Below, piece after piece: positions 36,664-45,213 of a stretch of DNA of 58,934 nucleotides. The stretch is from Candidatus Anaerobutyricum avicola (lineage in GTDB: Bacteria; Bacillota; Clostridia; Lachnospirales; Lachnospiraceae). Position 1 is the first letter of the stretch; the number at the start of each line of letters is the position of its first letter. The notes under the pieces were generated by a model. The model was not told the origin of the DNA and did no database searches. It worked only from the letters and a program-made list of their open reading frames with translations. The stretch covers positions 1-58,934 of the forward strand of contig DXGQ01000034.1 in assembly GCA_019113845.1 (NCBI GenBank), read 5' to 3'. Both the position numbers and the translations under genes were made by a program.

Positions 36664-36709
36664 GGGCGTCGGTTCTGCCGCTGCTTCCCGGTCGGCAGAA
36701 CCGACGCCC
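36664..36709. other. 17-bp perfect hairpin between era and recO
   Basis: Arms GGGCGTCGGTTCTGCCG and CGGCAGAACCGACGCCC are perfect complements around a 12-base loop. Neither side has a T tract, so a simple intrinsic terminator is unlikely. It would form in the era-recO transcript. Confidence 0.75.
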
Positions 36710-36717
36710 CCTTCCGG

Positions 36718-37620
36718 CTACAGTTCCTTCTTATTGTATCCGTAATTCTTCAGCAGCAGGTCGCTGTCTCTCCAGTCTTTCTTGACTTTGACCCACAGCT
36801 TGAGATTCACTCTCATATCCAGCAGATTCTCAATCTCCTGTCGGGCTGTGGAACCAATCTCCTTGATCATAGCGCCCTTCTTACCGATAATAATACCCTT
36901 ATGAGAATCCCTCTCGCAGATGATGGTCGCCTCAATGTCCACCAGATCCCCTTTCGGGCGGATCTTCATCCGGTCAATGACCACCGCAATACCGTGCGGG
37001 ATCTCCTGACTTAAAAGGCGCAGTGCCTTCTCCCGGATCAGCTCCGCCACAATCTGACGCTCCGGCTGGTCGGTCACGGTGTCTTCGTCATAATACATCG
37101 GTCCTTCCGGCAGATATTTCAAGATCGTATCGATCAGATCCTGGGTATTGGTTCCCTCCAGCGCGCTGACCGGAATGACTTCCGCAAAATCCACCTTATC
37201 TTTGTAAGCGACGATTGCCTTTAAAATATCCTCTTCCTTCGCGATGTCCGTCTTATTAATGACGAGAAAAATCGGCGTCTTCACATTTTGCAGCTTATCA
37301 ATGATATACTGCTCGCCGCCGCCGATAAATGTCGTCGGCTCCACCAGCCACAGCACCAGATCCACCTCATTTAAGGTGCGCTCCGCCGCCATCAGCATAT
37401 AGTCGCCCAGTTTATTTTTTGCTTTATTGATGCCCGGCGTGTCCAGAAAGACGATCTGTCCTTCTTCGCAGGTGTAGACCGTCTGAATCCGGTTCCTGGT
37501 CGTCTGCGCCTTGCTGGAAGTAATGGCGATCTTCTGTCCGATCAGGCGGTTCATCAAAGTGGACTTGCCGACGTTCGGTCTCCCGATGATCGTCACAAAT
37601 CCGGATTTAAAATTACTCAT
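36718..37620 (-). CDS. era: GTPase Era
   Basis: A 300-residue Era, a GTPase that binds 16S rRNA in small-subunit assembly. G motifs are G-R-P-N-V-G-K-S-T (G1), D-T-P-G (G3) and N-K-T-D (G4). The C-terminal KH domain includes I-I-G-K-K-G-A-M-I-K-E-I-G. The start at 37620 has GAGGAG seven bases upstream; an earlier in-frame start would add 12 unsupported residues. Followed by recO, a common pairing. Confidence 0.97.
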   Translation of the reverse strand: MSNFKSGFVTIIGRPNVGKSTLMNRLIGQKIAITSSKAQTTRNRIQTVYTCEEGQIVFLDTPGINKAKNKLGDYMLMAAERTLNEVDLVLWLVEPTTFIGGGEQYIIDKLQNVKTPIFLVINKTDIAKEEDILKAIVAYKDKVDFAEVIPVSALEGTNTQDLIDTILKYLPEGPMYYDEDTVTDQPERQIVAELIREKALRLLSQEIPHGIAVVIDRMKIRPKGDLVDIEATIICERDSHKGIIIGKKGAMIKEIGSTARQEIENLLDMRVNLKLWVKVKKDWRDSDLLLKNYGYNKKEL

Positions 37621-37639
37621 ATCTGCTCCTCTCATAAAT

Positions 37640-37678
37640 GCTCTGGCAGCAATCACGGGGAACGATCACTGTCAGAGC
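37640..37678. other. hairpin between the M16C gene and era
   Basis: Interrupted inverted repeat, GCTCTG-x-CAG and CTG-x-CAGAGC, in the 127-bp spacer. No T tract; likely an intercistronic mRNA structure. Confidence 0.4.
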
Positions 37679-37747
37679 GATACCTTGTGTTTATTTTTAC
37701 TGCATCAGCGTGTGCCGACACATTTTCTCCCTGGCTGCCGCGCCGGT

Positions 37748-40669
37748 TTACTGCAGCAGCGTCCGTGTATTGGCAAAGATATCTGCCTCCTGTATCTTCT
37801 TGTCATTGCCGATGGCGCAGACCGTTCCGGCCTCCATGAGCGCCTCCATATACGGCGCCAGAGAACGGATCGTTTCCTGCGTGGCATTTAGTACCTGCTC
37901 CCTCTCTCTCTGCAGCATCTCCGGTGTGATACCGGTAAGATATCCCATAAAGGAACGGTCGCCGAGTGCGGATGGTTCCAGCGGCTGATCCATCGTGCTG
38001 ATGGTACCAATGATATATTTGGTCATATCCCGGTCGCTCACCTCAAAGTTTCGCACATACTCTGCCGCGTTCTTATAGACTTCCAGCGTGGAAGTCAGAT
38101 GCGGATCCCGGTAGGAAACGAGATAACCGTAACCGTTTCTGGAAAAACCGCACATACAGCCGTAGGCGCCGCCGGTCACACGGATATTGACCCAGAGATA
38201 ATCGTAGGAAAAGATGGTCTTTAACACCCGCAGCGCGCCGGTGTATTCCTGTCCTTCTCTCTCAAACCGTCCGGCAGTGGCCACATACTGCACTTTGCTG
38301 GAGGTGCGGAATCCTTCGTTCCACTTTCTCATCTCCATCTGTGGAACGGCCTTCACACAAGGCATGTCATACAGCTGTGCTCCAAAGTGAGCGAAAGAGT
38401 TCTCCAGCAGGTCTTTGAAATGGAACTCTCCGGTCAGCCCCACAATGAGATTCTCTTTTCGGAAAATACACTGTACCGTATGCATGAGGTTGTCCATGAG
38501 CATTTGCTTCTTTTCCTCAAACCGGCTGTCCAGATTTTTTACAAAATCATAGAAATCGATGCCCTCCGCGATCTCCTTATACTTCATCATCGGGTCCACA
38601 TAAGAAAGGGCGCGGTTTGCCGCATACACATGACCGGACGCCGGGATGCGGGTATCCATTCTGGTGCGCAGCTCAGAGAGGATCTCTTTTAAACGTTTCT
38701 CATCGCCGAGCTTCGAGGTGAATAAAATCTCTTCCATCAGAGCCATACCGTCCTCTGTCTGTCCGCCAAGACATTTCATGCGGATGCTGAAATACGGACG
38801 ATACCCGTCTTTCTTCCAGAGAAGCGGGTAAATACCGGTCTGGAAGGACAGCCCGCCGATCTTTAAATTAATCTCCGTCGCCAGTTCATTGTAGCTGTAA
38901 TGCTCCGTATCCACGTAGCGGAACAGCTCCACCAGCAATGTCGCATAAGGAATCAGCTCTTTTGGAAGCTCTGTGGCGTCAAAAGAGAAATCCATATACA
39001 CGATACCGTTGGTGTGATAATCATGGATGACCGCAGGAATCCCGCCGATGGTCATCTCCTTATTTCTGTACGGAAGCGCCTCCCTTCCAATATCGGAAAG
39101 CTTCAGAAGAGGAATCTTCTCCAGTTCCTCCTGCGTGGATGGCGTCTCCTGAAACTCTTTGAGCTTTCTCGTCTGCTCCGTCAGAAAATACAGCTGCTTT
39201 TTATCGAGGGTTCCCTTGATATGCGCCAGCTGCCGTTTCAGCTCCGCGTCCGCCCGCTCATTTTTCCCTTTCTCCGGATACAGATTCACAAACGCTTTGT
39301 GTGGATTATCGAGCAGATACTTCCGGATCAGTTCCTCAAAATACCCGGTCTCCACCTTTTTCTTCAGATGCGCCAGCGGCGTCAGCGTATCTCCCAGATC
39401 CATGGCGCGGCTGTCGTCATACAGCCAGGTATTTAAAAAGTTCAGCCCGTAAATGAGTCCCTTCGGATACCGCCCGAAGTTTGCCTCCCTGTATTTAAAC
39501 TCAAAGTTATTGATGGCCGAGTACACGGCCTTCTTGTTCAAACCCTGTTCCGCCTGCTCCCGCAATGCATTTTCTATCACTGCCCGGAATGCTTCTTCCT
39601 TACCCTGCTGTACATTTTTTACAGTGACAGAAAAAACCGGCTGCTGAATACCGGCATCGAGATAACTGTCGACATCCTTGCCGATCCCGGCGTCAATGAT
39701 AGCCTTGCGCACCGGCGCGCCCGGCATGGAAAACAGCACATATTCCAGAATCTGGAGCGCCAGCATCTCTTCATTCTCGCTGCTCAGCCCGGTGACCGCA
39801 TTATAGCTTAAGTAGATACCCTCGCCTTCTTCTTCATCTTCCGCTACCGGATAAGTATCCCTCACCGTGACCGGAGCCGCGAACGGTTCTTGCAGCGCGA
39901 TCTCCGAGTGAATGATCTTTCTCTCAAAATGGCTCAGGTACTCCTCATCAATAAACGCCAGCTCCTTCGCAAAATCTACATTTCCATATAAGTAAATGTA
40001 GCTGTTGGACGGATGGTAATATTTCCGGTGGAAATTTAAGAAACCTTCTCTGGTAAGTTCCGGAATGACATCCGGATCTCCGCCGGATTCATAAAAGTAC
40101 GGTGTATCCTTCAACAGCGCCGCCTGCACCTTTCTCTGCAGAAGATCATCGGCAGAGGAAAATACCCCCTTCATCTCATTGTAAACAACACCGTTGAACT
40201 TCAGCTCCCCGTCGGCGCTGTCCAACTCATAGTGCCAGCCTTCCTGCTTAAGTATCTCATCTCTCTTATAAATATTCGGGTAAAACACCGCGTCCAGATA
40301 GACATGCATCAGGTTATGATAATCCTGATCATTGCAGCTGGCAATCGGATAGACCGTCTTATCCGGATAAGTCATGGCATTTAAAAATGTATTGAGCGAG
40401 CCCTTGGCCAGCTCCACAAACGGATCCTTGGACGGAAACTTCGCCGAACCGCAGAGCACGGAGTGCTCCAGAATGTGCGCCACACCGGTATCGTCCGCCG
40501 GCGGCGTCCGGAATGCGATGCTGAACACCTTATTATTATCGTCATTGTCAATGAGCAGCACCCTGGCGCCGGACTTCCGGTGCTCCAGCACATATCCCTC
40601 GCCGTGTAACTCGTCTATCTTTCTGTGCTCTTTCAGCATGTAACCCTTTAACTCTGAAATATTCAGCAT
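37748..40669 (-). CDS. M16C family zinc metallopeptidase (PreP-like)
   Basis: A 973-residue insulinase-superfamily peptidase of the M16C, presequence-protease type, which degrades unstructured peptides in a closed chamber. The inverted zinc motif H-I-L-E-H (with the distal glutamate further on) lies near residue 65, followed by S-V-L-C-G-S. The M16C-associated central region and a second, inactive peptidase half follow. The start at 40669 has a perfect AGGAGG; an in-frame start six codons earlier overlaps that site. An IS605-type element ends 53 bp upstream, so the original promoter may be displaced. Confidence 0.95.
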   Translation of the reverse strand: MLNISELKGYMLKEHRKIDELHGEGYVLEHRKSGARVLLIDNDDNNKVFSIAFRTPPADDTGVAHILEHSVLCGSAKFPSKDPFVELAKGSLNTFLNAMTYPDKTVYPIASCNDQDYHNLMHVYLDAVFYPNIYKRDEILKQEGWHYELDSADGELKFNGVVYNEMKGVFSSADDLLQRKVQAALLKDTPYFYESGGDPDVIPELTREGFLNFHRKYYHPSNSYIYLYGNVDFAKELAFIDEEYLSHFERKIIHSEIALQEPFAAPVTVRDTYPVAEDEEEGEGIYLSYNAVTGLSSENEEMLALQILEYVLFSMPGAPVRKAIIDAGIGKDVDSYLDAGIQQPVFSVTVKNVQQGKEEAFRAVIENALREQAEQGLNKKAVYSAINNFEFKYREANFGRYPKGLIYGLNFLNTWLYDDSRAMDLGDTLTPLAHLKKKVETGYFEELIRKYLLDNPHKAFVNLYPEKGKNERADAELKRQLAHIKGTLDKKQLYFLTEQTRKLKEFQETPSTQEELEKIPLLKLSDIGREALPYRNKEMTIGGIPAVIHDYHTNGIVYMDFSFDATELPKELIPYATLLVELFRYVDTEHYSYNELATEINLKIGGLSFQTGIYPLLWKKDGYRPYFSIRMKCLGGQTEDGMALMEEILFTSKLGDEKRLKEILSELRTRMDTRIPASGHVYAANRALSYVDPMMKYKEIAEGIDFYDFVKNLDSRFEEKKQMLMDNLMHTVQCIFRKENLIVGLTGEFHFKDLLENSFAHFGAQLYDMPCVKAVPQMEMRKWNEGFRTSSKVQYVATAGRFEREGQEYTGALRVLKTIFSYDYLWVNIRVTGGAYGCMCGFSRNGYGYLVSYRDPHLTSTLEVYKNAAEYVRNFEVSDRDMTKYIIGTISTMDQPLEPSALGDRSFMGYLTGITPEMLQREREQVLNATQETIRSLAPYMEALMEAGTVCAIGNDKKIQEADIFANTRTLLQ

Positions 40670-40721
40670 ATAAAACCTCCTGAACATATTTTCTCATAGT
40701 ATCTGCAATACTTTTGTTATC

Positions 40722-40890
40722 TTGACACTCCCCATATCTAAAGCAAGGGGATTCTTGTTTCTGCCACCACTGCATTGACCCATACCTTACGGTATTACAA
40801 TGACTTACACAATGTCCACAAGCTAGATTATACTGTTCCCGTATGCCCTACGGTGCAGTCTTTTCTTTAATCATAACGATATGTTTACCA
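40722..40890 (-). ncRNA. probable omega RNA (reRNA) of TnpB
   Basis: The segment between the tnpB stop and the right end is rich in hairpins: CCGTA/TACGG, ATACC/GGTAT and the terminal CCCC/GGGG stem. In studied IS605 elements this region gives the TnpB guide RNA, with the guide being the flanking DNA just past the right end. Here the guide would begin GATAACAAAAGTATTGC at 40721 reading leftwards. The 5' end may extend into tnpB. Inference from family knowledge. Confidence 0.6.
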
Positions 40891-41988
40891 TTATGTTAGC
40901 TGCATTTGCAGTCCTTTCTTCAAAATATTTATACTTGCGTTGGTATCCCTGTTATGAACGGTATGACAGTTCGGGCACTCCCATACACGGACTGCCAGAT
41001 TTTTTATCAGTGGGTTCTTGTATCCACAACAAGAGCACATCTGACTGCTTGGATACATGGTTGGTACTTTTACAATTTTATTTCCATACCAGACAGATTT
41101 ATATATAAGCATATCAAAAAACTTGCCCCATGATGCAGAAGCAATACGTTGTGCCAGTTTATGATTGCGCATCATATTCCTTACTTTCAGTTCTTCTATG
41201 CAAATTGTTTGGTTTTCACGAATCAGCATGGTAGACTGCTTCTGCAAGAAATCATTTCTTTGGTTTGTGATCTTTTCATGGACTAAGGCAACCTTGACAC
41301 GCTGTTTATTGCGGTTATTAGAACCTTTCTGTTTTCTTGAAAGCCTGCGCTGTTCACGAGTAAGTTTACGCATGGATCTTTCCAGATATTTTGGATTTGG
41401 CTGGATATTTCCGTTGCTGTCGGAGTAGAATTCTTTGATACCAACGTCAATACCTATCACACCACCATTATTTTTTCTTGACTCAGGCTCAAATTCCACA
41501 TTAAGGACTGCAAAATATTTACCTGTAGGAGTATGTTCAATCGTTACGTTATTGATCTTTCCTACTTCCATTGACTGACGTATTTTGACAAAACCAAGTT
41601 TGGGAAGTTTGATATATCTTCCCACAATGCGGATATTCTCTCTTTGATTTACTGTCCTGTACGACTGATGGCAGTTGCGCTTGCTTTTAAAGATTGGGTG
41701 GGCAGCACGTTTCTTAAAAAAATTTACAAAACCTCTGTCAAGGTCACGTAAAGACTGTTGCAACGCAATAGAATCCACCACTTTGAGGAAAGAAAAATCT
41801 TCACCCCTTTTCAGTTCTGTCAGCATTGCGGAAGTTTGTGTATAGCCAATCTTTTTACCATTCTCATAGGCTTCATTACGCATGGCAAGTCCTCTGTTGT
41901 AGATGAGCCTGCAACAACCAAATGTCTGATTGATTAAATTCCGCTGTTTCCTGTTCGGATAGATTCTAAATTTGATACCTTTTCGCAT
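40891..41988 (-). CDS. tnpB: TnpB, RNA-guided nuclease of the IS605 element
   Basis: A 365-residue TnpB. The split RuvC residues are all present: D181 in G-I-D-V-G, E265 in I-C-I-E-E-L, and D348 in N-R-D-T-N-A-S. The zinc finger is C-S-C-C (residues 318-321) with C-P-N-C (338-341). Length and order fit active members such as ISDra2 TnpB. The start overlaps the tnpA stop by one base (TAATG), which suggests coupled translation. No frameshift or internal stop. Confidence 0.96.
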   Translation of the reverse strand: MRKGIKFRIYPNRKQRNLINQTFGCCRLIYNRGLAMRNEAYENGKKIGYTQTSAMLTELKRGEDFSFLKVVDSIALQQSLRDLDRGFVNFFKKRAAHPIFKSKRNCHQSYRTVNQRENIRIVGRYIKLPKLGFVKIRQSMEVGKINNVTIEHTPTGKYFAVLNVEFEPESRKNNGGVIGIDVGIKEFYSDSNGNIQPNPKYLERSMRKLTREQRRLSRKQKGSNNRNKQRVKVALVHEKITNQRNDFLQKQSTMLIRENQTICIEELKVRNMMRNHKLAQRIASASWGKFFDMLIYKSVWYGNKIVKVPTMYPSSQMCSCCGYKNPLIKNLAVRVWECPNCHTVHNRDTNASINILKKGLQMQLT

Positions 41989-42410
41989 TATCCCATCTTA
42001 TCCTTTTGTCTTTGCGATGTCTTCTGATTTTCAATATATTGTTTAATGACTTCCCGTGGAGCATCGCCTACTGTAGATACAAAATAGCTGTTTGTCCAAA
42101 GGGTTGGCATTTTAGTCTGCAGGAATAGGAACTCCTGCCTTAAAACCCTGGAAGTATAGCCCTTTAAGGATTTTACAGCTTTATGGATACCGAATTGTGG
42201 ATCTACCTCCATCAGCAAATGTACATGATTCGGCATAATCTCCATTTCCAGAATGTCTACAGACAAATCTGCAGCATACTCTTGCAGCAGTTCCTTTAAT
42301 CGTACATCTACACCATTCGTTAATATTTTTCGTCTGTATTTTGGACACCATACCACATGGTATTTACAAGAATAAACGATGTTGTTATTTGATTTATATA
42401 TTGTATTCAT
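41988..42410 (-). CDS. tnpA: IS200-type Y1 transposase TnpA
   Basis: A 140-residue single-strand transposase. The HUH motif H-V-H is at residues 62-64 and the catalytic tyrosine in V-I-K-Q-Y is residue 125, so both key features are intact. It acts as a dimer on single-stranded ends. Its promoter (TTGTAT, 17 bases, TATAAT at 42422-42417) ends only about 7 bp before the start codon, so the message may be almost leaderless. Confidence 0.96.
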   Translation of the reverse strand: MNTIYKSNNNIVYSCKYHVVWCPKYRRKILTNGVDVRLKELLQEYAADLSVDILEMEIMPNHVHLLMEVDPQFGIHKAVKSLKGYTSRVLRQEFLFLQTKMPTLWTNSYFVSTVGDAPREVIKQYIENQKTSQRQKDKMG

Positions 42411-42411
42411 G

Positions 42412-42446
42412 CTCGTATTATACTAAAATCTATTACATAATACAAG
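42412..42446 (-). repeat. left-end hairpin of the IS605 element
   Basis: Arms CTCGTATTAT and ATAATACAAG (one G-T wobble) around a 15-base loop, next to the tnpA start. It likely serves as the left-end structure recognised by TnpA and overlaps the tnpA promoter. Confidence 0.6.
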
Positions 42447-42507
42447 CTGTTAATTAAATTTTCAGTAATAAAATACCACAGAATCTGTGATTCAAAGACA
42501 CAAAAAA

Positions 42508-42544
42508 GGTATCCCGAAAGTGCCAGAAATACTTTCGGGATACC
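42508..42544 (-). terminator. terminator of the AAA-ATPase gene
   Basis: Perfect 14-bp arms GGTATCCCGAAAGT and ACTTTCGGGATACC with a 9-base loop, followed on the minus strand by a run of six T. Confidence 0.93.
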
Positions 42545-42551
42545 CTGTCTG

Positions 42552-44258
42552 TTATTTTTGATTTGTCCCTGTCGCCACCAGGCACTCTTTCTCACAAAAT
42601 GCGATACCGTATCTGATGACTGTTTTCATCCCTTTGCGGCGCATTCCTTCTGCATATTTCTTTTCCTCTATCTGTTTCAGCGCCTGCTGACAGGCTGATT
42701 CCAGATTCCCGTCATGAGCATATTTCACCTCGATCACTATACCGATTCGCTCCGGTGTGCAGATGGAGATATCACTGTAACCTTTTCCCGTCTCCTCATT
42801 TGACTTGATCAGCCAGCTGCCCTGACTTCGCAAAAGTCCCAGCAGCATACCGTGATAAAAGTTCTCCTTCATATCCGACCGCACCGCAGTATCGCGAATA
42901 CTGATAGAATCCCACAGATAATCCTGAAGCATTTCCTGAATCACAGCCACATTTTTCTCAGGGAAAGCCCTGCAAAAACGCTGAATCCGGCCAGAATCCT
43001 TATAAGCTGTCTCCGTAAACCAGTCTTTCACCAGATCAACAAATAATTTGCGAATCTCCCTGTTTGGAATGACCAAGTGAAAATCATCCTCATCCGTTAT
43101 CTCGACATTCCTTTTTGTCAGATAACCTGTGGCGAACAAAACACTCCAGAGATTATCAATAGAATCATCCAGTTCTTCATAAGTCAGCTCTTCCCGGATT
43201 CCTTTTAAGATTGTCCCGCCATCGAGGAGGTGCTCAATTTCATTTTTGGTATTCTGATCTGCTTTCCCGATGAAGCGGCGAACCATGTTGTTGCCGCTGG
43301 TATTCGCCCAATAGTTTTTGGGGGTGGCTCTCGGATCAGACAACAGTGCATCACAATAATTCAGCACATCCCATGGACAATATATATTAACATTTCCAAA
43401 GAGATAACCATCATACCAGTCCCGAATTACATCCTGGCGGGCTGTCAGTCCATAATAATTCAGTATTTCAGAAACGTCTTTTTCCGTAAATCCAAAATAT
43501 TCATCATATCTGACATCAGAAATCGTGTGTACTTTCAGATTATTTAACCCGGTAAAAATGCTCTCCTTTGATATTCTGAGACATCCCGTAAGGACGGCAA
43601 AATACAGATTCTCGTTTGTTTTTAAAACATTCCCCAGCAGGTTCCGGAGAAGGTTCACCATCTTATCATAGTAACCGCCCTGAAACGCTTTATCTAACGG
43701 AACGTCATATTCATCAATCAGAAGAATGGCCTTTTGACCATAATGTTTTGCAAGAAGCTGTGACAGAATCTTCAAACTATCTGTCAATACATCATCCTGC
43801 ATGACATAAGATCCTTTGTCCATCCAGACCAGCGCGCGATATCTTTCCTTTTCAATATCAGACAAATTATCACTATCGACCAAAAACTGTAACCGCACAG
43901 CTTCATCGCCAATTACCGTACGCAAAGCCGCTGACGCCTCATGGAAATCCAGTCCGTCCACACTTTTCAGACTGATGAAAATCACAGGAAACTGCCCCAT
44001 ATACTTTTCACACAGTTCTTTCTCCTGCATGATATCCAATCCGTCAAATAATAATCCTGTATCTCCACCTATCTCAAAAAAGCATTTCAACATACTCATG
44101 TTGAGCGTCTTTCCAAAACGTCTCGGACGGGTAAACAGATTGACCTCTCCCCAGTTTCTCAACAATTCCGCGATAAACATGGACTTATCCGCATAATAAA
44201 AATCATTCGTTCGAAGCTTATCAAATCCGTCAATTCCGATCGGAAGCTTTTTCCTCAT
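42552..44258 (-). CDS. AAA-ATPase-like protein with C-terminal PD-(D/E)XK nuclease domain
   Basis: A 568-residue protein of the family common in gut Clostridia and Bacteroides (AAA-ATPase_like plus PDDEXK_9). The N-terminus reads L-P-I-G-I-D-G-F-D-K-L-R. The Walker A-like loop is R-P-R-R-F-G-K-T and Walker B is I-L-L-I-D-E-Y-D. The C-terminus has a nuclease core with G-Y-S-D-I-S-I and I-V-I-E-V-K. The ATG at 44258 has AGAGGG 11 bases upstream; the in-frame GTG at 44267 is too close to it. The family is often multi-copy and near mobile DNA. Function unknown; defence or mobile-element roles are only suggested. Confidence 0.88.
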   Translation of the reverse strand: MRKKLPIGIDGFDKLRTNDFYYADKSMFIAELLRNWGEVNLFTRPRRFGKTLNMSMLKCFFEIGGDTGLLFDGLDIMQEKELCEKYMGQFPVIFISLKSVDGLDFHEASAALRTVIGDEAVRLQFLVDSDNLSDIEKERYRALVWMDKGSYVMQDDVLTDSLKILSQLLAKHYGQKAILLIDEYDVPLDKAFQGGYYDKMVNLLRNLLGNVLKTNENLYFAVLTGCLRISKESIFTGLNNLKVHTISDVRYDEYFGFTEKDVSEILNYYGLTARQDVIRDWYDGYLFGNVNIYCPWDVLNYCDALLSDPRATPKNYWANTSGNNMVRRFIGKADQNTKNEIEHLLDGGTILKGIREELTYEELDDSIDNLWSVLFATGYLTKRNVEITDEDDFHLVIPNREIRKLFVDLVKDWFTETAYKDSGRIQRFCRAFPEKNVAVIQEMLQDYLWDSISIRDTAVRSDMKENFYHGMLLGLLRSQGSWLIKSNEETGKGYSDISICTPERIGIVIEVKYAHDGNLESACQQALKQIEEKKYAEGMRRKGMKTVIRYGIAFCEKECLVATGTNQK

Positions 44259-44295
44259 CTTGCTCACATCCCTCTTTCGGTCATTTTTTCATATT

Positions 44296-44375
44296 CTCTT
44301 CTTCTCTCATACTCCTTTGTCGCGTTTCAGTCTGCATCTGCATATTTCTCTGCAATCCACATCATTTGAATCACC
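44296..44375 (-). repeat. 80-bp direct repeat, copy 1 (decayed coding remnant)
   Basis: About 86% identical to 45214-45293 in the same orientation. On the minus strand it reads I-Q-M-M-W-I-A-E-K-Y-A-D-A-D, then a stop, then N-A-T-K-E-Y-E-R-R-R. This suggests the tail of a lost gene. It separates the antitoxin from the AAA-ATPase gene. Confidence 0.8.
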
Positions 44376-44420
44376 CGCTTCTTCCTGCTTCCATCTGTCG
44401 CCATCGCCATAATTTTCCCA

Positions 44421-44723
44421 CTACCGAGCGGAATCAGGACTTGCATCCTTTGGAATAAATTCCAGTTTCAGCTGCATTCCTAATCCCTGAGCAAGTTTTT
44501 TTACCATACTCAAACTGGGATTTCTCGTTCCATTCTCAATCCGGCTTATATCTGCCTGTGTGATTCCTGTTTTGGCCGATAAATCTTTCTGTGTCATATT
44601 CTGCTGCACTCTTGCGGCAATCATTGCCTGAATAATATCATATTCCGGCTGCAGTGCATCATATTCAGCTTTTACTTTAGAATCCTGCAATACTCTTTTT
44701 TTATAATCTTTGTAACTACGCAT
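44421..44723 (-). CDS. XRE-family antitoxin (HigA-like)
   Basis: A 100-residue protein with a helix-turn-helix at about residues 45-95 (T-Q-K-D-L-S-A-K-T-G-I-T-Q-A-D-I-S-R-I-E-N). The start at 44723 has GGAGG seven bases upstream; the gene overlaps the toxin stop by 8 bp. In HigBA-type modules the toxin comes first and the antitoxin represses the shared promoter, which fits the operator-like repeat upstream. Confidence 0.9.
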   Translation of the reverse strand: MRSYKDYKKRVLQDSKVKAEYDALQPEYDIIQAMIAARVQQNMTQKDLSAKTGITQADISRIENGTRNPSLSMVKKLAQGLGMQLKLEFIPKDASPDSAR

Positions 44724-45066
44724 CTCCATACCTCCGTTCAAAGTCTGCTTTATATTTCTTTGCCAGTTCCTTTTCTACTTTTGGTGTTTTCTGAGATTTT
44801 TTTACAAATCCATTCGTCAGTACCGCTTTCTTACCTATGACGAAAAAGTACAGTACTCTTGTAATATCTGATCCCTGCTTAGTGCGAAGCTCAAAGATTC
44901 CATTCTCCAATGGCTTTGAATAAGGTTCTCTCAGTAAAGGACCATTCATCTCCAACAAGTCAATCGTTCGCAATGTTTTCGCCAATAGTTTAGGTTCTAG
45001 GGAATCTAATAATTCCTGCACAGGGCATCTTCCATCTTCTGTATCATACAGAATTATTTCATACAT
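44716..45066 (-). CDS. RelE/HigB-type toxin (Gp49-like)
   Basis: A 116-residue protein of the phage-derived Gp49-like/HigB family, an mRNA-cleaving RelE-fold toxin group. It shows Y-D-T-E-D-G-R-C-P-V-Q-E-L-L-D-S-L, then F-E-L-R-T, then R-V-L-Y-F-F and N-G-F-V-K-K-S-Q-K-T-P, which fit the family pattern. It is followed by an overlapping antitoxin gene. The gene looks intact. Confidence 0.9.
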   Translation of the reverse strand: MYEIILYDTEDGRCPVQELLDSLEPKLLAKTLRTIDLLEMNGPLLREPYSKPLENGIFELRTKQGSDITRVLYFFVIGKKAVLTNGFVKKSQKTPKVEKELAKKYKADFERRYGDA

Positions 45067-45089
45067 TAATACGCTCCCTTCTTTTTATT

Positions 45090-45118
45090 ATGATATGTCG
45101 TATTCAACATATTGTCAA
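45090..45118 (-). promoter_or_regulatory. toxin-antitoxin promoter with internal operator
   Basis: On the minus strand TTGACA (45118-45113), a 17-base spacer and TATCAT (45095-45090). The spacer and -10 contain the inverted repeat ATATGT-8-ACATAT (45093-45112), well placed for repression by the antitoxin. Confidence 0.75.
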
Positions 45119-45213
45119 GTTCATTTAGGATAATCATAAATATTTATAAAAATCTATATAACAAAGTTGTTTTTTCCCCTTGAAAATACAATTTTTCCAT
45201 AAAAACTATCCAG

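Larger units (their letters stand above)
40722..42464 (-). mobile_element. IS200/IS605-type element with tnpA and tnpB
   Basis: About 1.74 kb. It contains a Y1 transposase and TnpB in the usual order, with a structured left end (42412-42446 hairpin) and a right end that closes with a CCCC/GGGG hairpin followed by AGTGTCAA at 40722. I place the left edge after a TTAC on the minus strand (42468-42465). This matches the IS608-like pattern of insertion 3' to a TTAC tetranucleotide and a right cleavage site ending TCAA. No target duplication is expected. Edges are inferred from pattern. Confidence 0.85.
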
